A stretch of 64,000 nt of DNA. Source: Hypomyces perniciosus (lineage: Eukaryota; Ascomycota; Sordariomycetes; Hypocreales; Hypocreaceae). Positions within the stretch are counted from its first letter, which is position 1. Every line of letters starts with the position of its first letter. The notes under the pieces are model-generated. The model did not search any database. It was not told where the DNA came from and was given only the letters and a program-made list of their open reading frames with translations. A program made the position numbers and the translations under genes. Below, piece after piece: positions 56,256 through 64,000 of this stretch. The DNA is taken from contig SPDT01000001.1 of the NCBI GenBank assembly GCA_008477525.1, positions 1,426,001-1,490,000 of the forward strand, in the 5' to 3' direction.

Positions 56256-56743
56256 CTATTTGGCCGCAAGGCCAGCTTCTTTCCGCATTTCTTCCCGGCG
56301 AGCTTCCGCCTCCTTTTGTTGCAACTTGCTTGCTTCAAGCTGTGCCTTCTTCTTTCTCTCTTCCTCCTCCTTCACAACAACCCAGACTATTCAAAAAAGT
56401 GTCAGCTTCGAGAGATTTGTCACATTGGGACCGCAGTGAGCTGACTTGGCTTGTCCGATTTAGAATATTCCTTCAGCCTCGTGACGAATTCGTCAAATTC
56501 CTGCTCTCGCTCTCCCCGGCTCTCTATGCTCCTCTTCAACAGTTCAGGGTTGTATTTGGATCGCAATTCCTCCTCGGTCGGCGTCAACCAGTATGTGAAC
56601 GCCGGCCCGCCGACGCTGATCGCTACACCGCTGCGACCGGGTCATCAGCATCAGCATATCGCAGGTTCATGTTGGAATTGCCCGACTCACCCGACCAATA
56701 CCTTTGACCACAACTTCCAATTGACTGGCTTTTTCGGAGGCAT
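56256..56743 (-). CDS. CBP4: CBP4, assembly factor of the cytochrome bc1 complex
   Basis: Small inner-membrane protein that, with Cbp3-Cbp6, stabilises newly made cytochrome b during complex III assembly. Three exons, 56743-56691, 56630-56446 and 56386-56256, give 122 aa, so no long frame shows it. It begins [18 protein letters not shown]; the membrane span follows ([15 protein letters not shown]), then the family core [40 protein letters not shown] and a charged helix [20 protein letters not shown] ending AGLAAK. Introns are 60 and 59 bp; intron 2 uses GTCAGC with a GCTGAC branch site and restores KP|IW exactly. It is intact although surrounded by relics. Confidence 0.93.
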
Positions 56744-57621
56744 GGTGAATTTCTTGTGACTTGTAACGCGCTGTCACTCGGGAACTTTCGGCTCTTGCTA
56801 CCAGAACGGCTTGCGAACAAGCAATATTAGACGGAACCTCACTCGTGATGAAGCGTCATGGAATTTCAATACTGCCAAAAGTTTTACGAACTAGGAAGGC
56901 GGTCGTAAACAATATGCTTATATAATCAACCCCGCCATCCACTCAGCGGCTTGATGCATCATCAACTCATTTTCTAGCATCACCTATTTATCTATTTAAG
57001 AAATGTTCTTGATTACTACGAGTGTCCATTGAAATAGACTTGAATATGCTTCTATCAACGACAGAGGACACCCCGCCGTGCACAACTCGAGATGAGGCTA
57101 CATCTGGCATTTGTTGACGCTGTCTCTGTAAAATTTCATAGGTATATCCCTGTTTGGCGTTTTAACCACAAGAAGTGAGGCAATACGTGAGGGAATGGAA
57201 TTATCTTGTCAAATTCCTCGCCTCTTCTCTCTTTTTTTCGTTCCATCCTCTCCAAACGGAAATCATCATCTGGATTGATGTAGGCAGTTGAGATGGCTGA
57301 CTAACAAATATGGTCAACAAACCGTGTTTCACACACTTCGCGACCTATACATGCCACCATATGCTCACTCCAGAGACTAATACGAATCTTTTCCAACGAC
57401 TTCAACTTTGAGTATCCTACAGACATATCTCAAGACCGAGCATGCATGTTTCGCACCCGACACCTCGTTCCGTTGCTTCCTGGGCCGTTGCCAACCTTCC
57501 ATTCCGTGCGCATGATTTCCTTCTTGAACGGCCCAAGACATTCTCGCATATCATCAGCAACGAATCAGTGTTTCAGATAACATTCTTTATTCTCTCATTC
57601 TCCTTCGAGTTCATTCTAATA
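56744..57621. other. Intergenic region upstream of CBP4
   Basis: About 880 bp holding the CBP4 promoter. No gene or strong motif is seen. Confidence 0.5.
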
Positions 57622-57984
57622 ATGGCCAATTGACAATTGCTTCCCCCGGAAATTCGGTTTACAACTTTAGTAGAGGTGGCGAAACTGGATAAGGGCATGA
57701 CCATGACGGCCGAATACGCTGTTGTCAGCCGGGAGTGGCATGTATTCTTCGAGAGGAGACACCTTCGCCTGTTCGCTATAGTTGCCACTCTAGAAGAACT
57801 AGAAGACTTCCGAATCATCATTCACAGTCGGGGACTGCGATATGTCAGCCATCTCCGGCTTTGCAGTCAACTACTTCCCTACGGCTGTCGCTGTCGTTAC
57901 TGTCATTTGCCAGAGACAAAGGCTCAATTTTCTCCAACAAATAGCTCCTCACCTGGATGCTATTGCTTCTATCGCGAATTTTGA
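57622..57984 (+). pseudogene. F-box-like protein pseudogene
   Basis: An ATG at 57622 is followed by two codons and a TGA, after which the frame continues QLLPPEIRFTTLVEVAKLD, EYAVVSREWHVFFERRHLRL and SRGLRYVSHLRLCSQLLPYG. This is the F-box motif (LPPEIR..I, then V-C/S-R-EW) plus the start of the downstream region of a large fungal F-box family. The frame dies at 57984, far short of the usual several hundred residues. The early stop and truncation mark it as broken. Confidence 0.55.
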
Positions 57985-60900
57985 ACACTGTAGGATGCGC
58001 TTTTTTGGGGTAGAAAGCGTTGGTTGCCCAATTAAAGGACGAGGACAGCTGAAATTCTGACAGCCAGAGGAACGAAGACTGATACGTTGGAGCGAGTATC
58101 ATGTCAATTTCAACACCTGGGTAAGTAGCAGCAGTCGGGCACAGTAACGAAGTCGGACATACAAAGCCGGCCATTCTATACTCATCGTTGCCCCCCAGGA
58201 TTATCATATGGCAGGTTAATGGACGAGATGTCCATGTTTGTCCTGGCAATATAGACTAGTGGTGTTTATGTGCATTTCATGTTTCTCAGTTGGGCCGGGC
58301 AATCATGGTCTCGCTGCGTCGACCAAGACATCGAGTCGGACATCGACAACGCCGTTATTACGATATTCAAGGCACAAATTGCGGATTCTCCACTGTGACG
58401 CAGAGCCACGCAGCATCCCGTTCAATTCAAATAGTGACGAGGTTATAGTTGCCGATTTCCAGCGTTCGGAGTTCCGCAGTCACTAGTCACTCGGCTCGCT
58501 AGTCCCTCCCGTCCAGAACCGGAAGAGGAAGCGTGAGATATTGTAGAAACGAAGGGATGCCTACTTTGAGAGAGAGAGCAAAGGTCTGCTGTGGCGGGAT
58601 TTCAACGTCGGCAAAGTGCTCGGTCCGAGAGACTTGAGACTCAGCAACCGCCACTGTCGGCCCGATCACACATGGCAAAGGGAAGAGCCGACTCAGTGAT
58701 AAATCCCGGGGCTCCGGAACCAGCCTTGGCAGGTTGTCATTACCGGCACCAAGGGAGCCGGTGCCTTGGCGGTTAGTGGTAGGTAATTCAGTGTACAGAT
58801 GGATGTTGTGACTGGCGCCTTGAGCACCATGACTTTGGTCTTGTTTGCTGAATGCTCTAGGGGCATTGGCAACCATCTATCATATTAAGCCACTATGAGT
58901 GGCTTAAACTAAACTCGTTTGCAGTAAAATCATTTACCTTGGACCCTAATGGATGGCTGAGCTGTTACTTAATACGGCGGCTGTAGTAAAGATAATACTG
59001 AAGTCGCAGATCCTAGAGCTGTGGCATGGGAGACCGCACAAGGGTCGTATCTTTGTCTACTTCTGCTCATCGACGCCGCGTCATCAGCTCGTATCCGTTA
59101 ATTCCCAATCCCATCCCAGTAAAGAATATGGTGTAATAGTAATGGTAGAACTGGCACAAGAATTAGAGGATAGATAAGAAATCGATTTCACGAACCAGAG
59201 ACACTATGGCCGACCTTAGAGTCTAGACCCATTACGATTCTAATACTAAGTACCTTCCATCTAATACCCTTCTGATACTGATGAAGGCTAGTGTTCGGCA
59301 TGTATGGCCTGATTCCTTTATGGCGGCGATGAACGCTGACCTAGTTGTTGGAACCAAAGTCCCCTATCTCGTATTATGGCTGCCGACTCCACGAGCGCTT
59401 TATGTGGCATTAGCCGAAAACATATGTACTATGCCCGTATGGAGATCTATAATACGATGTCAGACTAAAATCTAGTAAAATATGAGCCTGCTCTGTGCGT
59501 GTGGATAAGTGACTTTATATGCTGTGCGATATACGAGTAGTAGGAAGTGGTGCGGTGGGGTGACAGCGGCCTAGGCCGCAGCCGCAGAAGACGAGCAGGC
59601 TTTGTCCGAGTGTGGATAAGTCTTTGATGGAAGTGGTTTCCAGACGAGGAGATGACATGGGTACTAACTAATATGAGGCTTCTGATGAGGATATCAAGCT
59701 GAGGTGGGCCTCAACATCGGTCTGTGGTGCGTCCTACTCCGTAGAGGCACCGACTTGACGAAGTATAGTCTTGCGCAACGGAAAGATTTATGTCAAGCTG
59801 CTTATTTCATTGGCTGTTATTTAGTTTCGGTATATGGAATAATATGATCTCTCACCTCTGTTATTATCTATACCCCGTATTCTTTACTTCCCGCTGCTAT
59901 TTATACGGAGTACTAGTAGAGCTACGGACTTTTTTCCCGGCACAAGATCTAATTTCTTGGACCGGCAATTGAGAGAAACATGCGGCATTACTTGGGGATG
60001 ACAGGCCGGCCCGGAACTCCTCGAGACCCTAACCTGGGCCGGGCCGACATGGGCCCTCGGCCAGCTAGATATGCTCCCTTGTGACCATCGAGGTCCGCAA
60101 AAACTCGAAGTGAACGATGCAGATTTTATCCACGGGGTTGTAAATTAATCACTGATGATGGTGGGGTTCACAGAGAGCTTCCGGAAGATCTCTACTAGGC
60201 GCGAGAAGACATACTACCGTGAATCTCATTGCGTGATGCGGATAGACTATAGTAAACTCAAAACTTATTGATAGCCCAGCTGTAATCGACCTCTGGTTGA
60301 GTCTCTCTGTGTTGTTTTATGTGAAAGGGCCAGAGATATATCGATTGGAACCCTAGAATAAAGGAAACCCAAGGAAGAGATTCGACCGGAGGCTTTTTTT
60401 TGTGTGTGAAATTTACCTTAAATCAGTCTCTTTATCATACACTTAGAAAATGAATGGATTTAGTTAGTTAGTTTTTTCTTTCAAAATTACTTTGTCGGGG
60501 GTAACTGACGGGCCCAACGCACTTGCATTTCTTTTCCCCTGCTTACTCGGAAGAAGAATTAACTGCCTAACGTAGTAGCTACTATATTAGGGAAAGCTAC
60601 GGGTATAAAAGATAGATAGGTAGACTTAGTTTAATACCTAACAACCTTCTTCCCCCTTCAATACATGACCCCAGCTGTGGCTGTTGCTACTACTAGGGCA
60701 TAGAAAGGCGACTGTTGGTTGCTTCTGGCTGTCGGCATCATGATCAAATGATCCGCAGTGTCTTTTGAGTATCAAATTATACGATTACGGCTTCGTGGTC
60801 CTATCAGCAGCGCGGTTCCCGCGCTCTATACTAGTCTTTATGTGTGTGTGTGTTTGGGTGTGCCATTTCCCCCTCGACAAATTACGACAAGCGGGAGCTG

Positions 60901-63900
60901 CTAAAGCAGAAATTAGCGCTTACTGCAAACAAAATGATTTGTAGTTCCGGTCATTGAAGATTGATAAGCAAATACCAGGATTCATCTACCAGAATTACTG
61001 GCTTATGTAAAGGCACAGTTGCAGACACGTCTACAACATTCAAGTTGGCTCAGATAATACTTATTTCGTAGGGTGATATGAATTGATTTACAGGGGACCT
61101 GCTCCATTTTTATCAAATCGTCGTCCATCGTGTAATAACCATGTACACGATCTGCTAAATAGATGAAAAGGGAAGAGAAGGGCTGAATTCAGGGACTTTT
61201 CCGTCCTGTCACTGTAGAATCGGCGTTGTAAAAACCAGTGTTGACGTTATTGAAGATGTTGTTCATTAAGCTATACCCAATGGGATTACGGAGTATAGCA
61301 GATCGTGTTCCACTACTACTAGTCAATGTTGCTGCCTGCTTATCTCTTGTGTGCCCCACGCTAGGTAGGTATCCTCTCTAGACTATCACTCCCCTGACAA
61401 GCGAGCTCCGTTCATTGCCTTATCATGACTCGCGGGTTCTCATGTCGGTGGAAATCGTGGCAGATAATACTACATACTAGTACTACTAGTACTATCATGT
61501 CGATAAGGCGGAGATGTCAGAGACCCTCTTTGGGGCAGACGGATCGGGCGAGGGGCTGCGACCCTAGGGAAGAGTAAAGGAGGTTGAAGAGCAGTCACTT
61601 AGAGGGAAAATAGGTGCTAACAAGCAGGTAATGCGCCAGAAGCTAGTAGTTAGGTGTAGCAACAGTAGTTTACTGGTCTCTGAAGTTCTATATCTTCGGG
61701 GACCACAGTTGCTCTTATATGTGCATTCCGGCCCATGTGATACCAAGAGAGCTCCGGAGCTTCCGGTCTCCTGACAGGAGAGCACGGTAGCCGGCAAGCT
61801 GCATATGGATTCACCGAGATTGTTGATCAACATGTTATCAATGGTCTACCATTTGGTGTGCTTGATATCGCTATGGGGGACCTGGATATATTAGTATGTG
61901 GGGCGTGCGGGCGTGGTGACAGCTTTGTTCATTCGCCCTCGTGACCTGATGTCTTATCAGCTTGAATACCATGGGATAGCTCTCTGTGAGGTGGTTCTTA
62001 CGAAATGCTGATGTAATTTGCATATCGATAGTTGTAAGCAACCCAACTGAGACCACACATAGGAGAATGCATCGGTGATATTTGATGATAGTAGTAGTAG
62101 TATGACATGACCCAAGCCATGGGCTTCGGACCTCCCCAACAAAAAAAAATCGACGCTGTTGTGGATTCACTCACCACACACACCTTGGCCCCTATTAAAG
62201 GGTCAGCTGACAATCAGACAACCAACCCAACATGATTTAATAGTAATGTGGGTGTTGGGCATTGACAAAAGTCCGATACATATATAATATATAATATGAA
62301 TGGAGTACTATCACCGGCGATATTTTATATGGTAACGCACCTCATTGGCCCAAAGTCGTGGACAAAAGTACGCAAGGATCGGTTATATGCATCTTCCAGA
62401 ACAAGTTATTCGCATGACTAATCAATCGCCCGCTCTCCACACTTCTTTTTAGTCTAAACGCAGTACTCGTACATACCTACTCGTATGTATTACTGCCTAA
62501 TATCCATCCGTACTATCACACTGACGAGGATTTATTTCCCCGCGTATCTCGAGTTCCAAAAGAGTATTTAAAAACCTATCTATCCAATAGCCCATTGATT
62601 TCTTTCACCTGTTTGTCGAGTCCTTTTGTGTTCCCCCACCGAAGGCGCCTAGATATTAAGGAGGCCCTTCCTGAAGTTTCAACTACCTTAGTAATACATA
62701 TTACTGCCTAGTACTATTACTAGTACTAGCACTAACTGCTATATGCCCCGCAAAAGTCCGCCGTCTGTTCCGTCTGCTCGGTCTCAAGCCATTCATGGTC
62801 TTGTTATGTAATCAATCAAGTGCCGCTGAACTAAGAAAAACACCGAAAAATGCTCCATAGTTAATGGGCCCTAAAATATGCTTAACAATGAATACGAGTG
62901 ATTAAATTATGTATTCGTCCTCCGTGTTCTATTGCCTATACTCCGTACTGACAATACTAATAGCCTTGTCTTATCAGTTTCTCCCATCTTGTGCCTCGGT
63001 CCGTTTGTGCTAAGAAATTCGGTAGGCCAGCCGCCTGGGCTTCGGCTTGGCCGGGTCGACATACATAATCAGCGCAGATGGCCAAGAAAAGACGGAAAAT
63101 TTTGCTACTGCTCACATCTCTTGGCCTGGCCTGGGCATACTAAATCGTGCATAACCGTAATACGGTGCCTAACACAGTCGGCCAAGGAGGATATGGGCAA
63201 CCTGGGCTGGCCTGGGTAGGCTGCGGCAAGGCAGACCAGATTGATTGAGAAGGGCGCAAAATTCACGACATGGCTGGCAGCAGCCTCTGCCGCACCTTGG
63301 CGTGAATACAAGCGTCTAGTGGCGCTTCCGGCCCTGGCTTGGAGGGACGGCTTTTGCTTTCATTGACTCTGAGGCCCGGTTTTCTAACTTTCATTGTGTA
63401 CTACGGAGTGCGAAATAGGGCATGAACCTGGGGCAAGTTGTTTCTGGGCAACAAGATACCGCGGGAATCACATTTTTATGTAATGTTTTCTGGAGGGGCT
63501 TCTGTGGGGGTAAGGCTAAAGCGTTAAGACATCGGAGCTGAGATATGAGTATGTAAGAGCCTGTTAGCTGGAGATGAGATGGGAGATGCGGGATATGTGG
63601 GAGGACGCAGGGGGGGTTTCATCGGTCCGTGTCATCGAATGTCACCATGTACGAAGTACGAGATATGTCTCTCTAGTACTCTGCAGACAATAGCTCCATC
63701 TGAGCTAACAAAAGTGCTTCCAAATGAAGTGAACATGCAAGACACCCCTAGTTGGGTTCCCCGCCGGCACCCGATTTGCAGAGGTGGCAGCATGGATTGG
63801 TCAGTACGGAGTAATGCAAGGCGTATTGGCCGGTACGGTCTTATCTTCTTTTTCCAGAGATTCAGAGTGGCAACCCATCGCTTTTCTAATCATTTAAGTT

Positions 63901-64000
63901 GTTATCTACTACCGCTACTGTTTAGAACTAGACCTTGGTGTTGCGGGTGGGAGAGATTGGCCGTCTAGACGATCATGCTACGGCTATGAAGTACAGATAT
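57985..64000. other. 6-kb terminal stretch without recognised genes
   Basis: Frames are short and family-less. TACGRAGTA copies lie near 59740, 59903, 61287, 62939, 63400, 63649 and 63803. GC-rich patches (60004-60066; 63020-63210) interrupt otherwise A/T-richer DNA, and CTAGTACTA-type runs occur near 61480 and 62710. I see no RNA gene. The stretch may be old transposon debris, but I cannot identify a family. Confidence 0.5.

Noticed and set aside
58499..58876. 125-codon minus-strand frame with an ATG start
   Set aside because: Translation shows no domain; lies among relics; no splice continuation found.

Overview
The window looks like nuclear DNA of a filamentous ascomycete (Pezizomycotina), most likely a sordariomycete of the Hypocreales type. 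The evidence is gene content, many short GT-AG introns of about 50-85 nt with CTAAC or CTGAC-like branch sites, and proteins with filamentous-fungal architecture (a Skt5 chitin-synthase activator with a Pro/Gly-rich head, a ketopantoate-reductase-like protein with a long disordered tail, a PCL cyclin with poly-Gln). The species cannot be fixed from the sequence alone.

I rebuilt fifteen protein genes, exon by exon, and one tRNA gene. Left part (1-25 kb): a CorA/Mrs2 mitochondrial Mg2+ channel (-) diverges from an F-box protein (+); a Pho85-type cyclin (-) stands alone with a long leader; then comes a compact RNA-biology block. In that block SUB2 (-) and an RPR2/RPP21 RNase P subunit (+) share a 449-bp promoter, RPR2 converges on a three-exon DASH kinetochore gene HSK3 (-), and a ketopantoate-reductase-like gene (-) follows.

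Middle part (25-48.5 kb): a gene-free stretch of almost 10 kb; then an OPT oligopeptide transporter (+); ribosomal protein eL37 (+) converging on Elongator subunit ELP6 (-); an MFS transporter (-) diverging from a mitochondrial-looking thioredoxin-fold protein (+), which converges on SKT5/CHS4 (-).

Right part (48.5-64 kb) is a decaying region: an intron-bearing tRNA-Phe(GAA), a fragment of a helix-turn-helix protein, a D-amino-acid oxidase with five exons (-), a pogo/Fot1-like element with subterminal inverted repeats holding a truncated transposase, a frameshifted amino-acid permease pseudogene (+), an intact CBP4 (cytochrome bc1 assembly, -), an F-box pseudogene and 6 kb in which I see no gene.

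The intact genes are mostly unrelated housekeeping functions (mRNA export, tRNA processing, translation, tRNA wobble modification, kinetochore, bc1 assembly, chitin synthesis), with a few nutrient transporters. The strongest unexplained signal is a dispersed 9-mer, TACGAAGTA or TACGGAGTA (TAC-GRA-GTA), found dozens of times between genes, sometimes overlapped into longer palindromes or 7-bp tandems, and not seen by eye inside any coding exon. A second is CACGTG, often as TCACGTGAT, in the promoters of SUB2/RPR2, HSK3 and eL37. I found no clear candidate for a wholly new enzymatic system, no CRISPR, no rRNA and no biosynthetic gene cluster.
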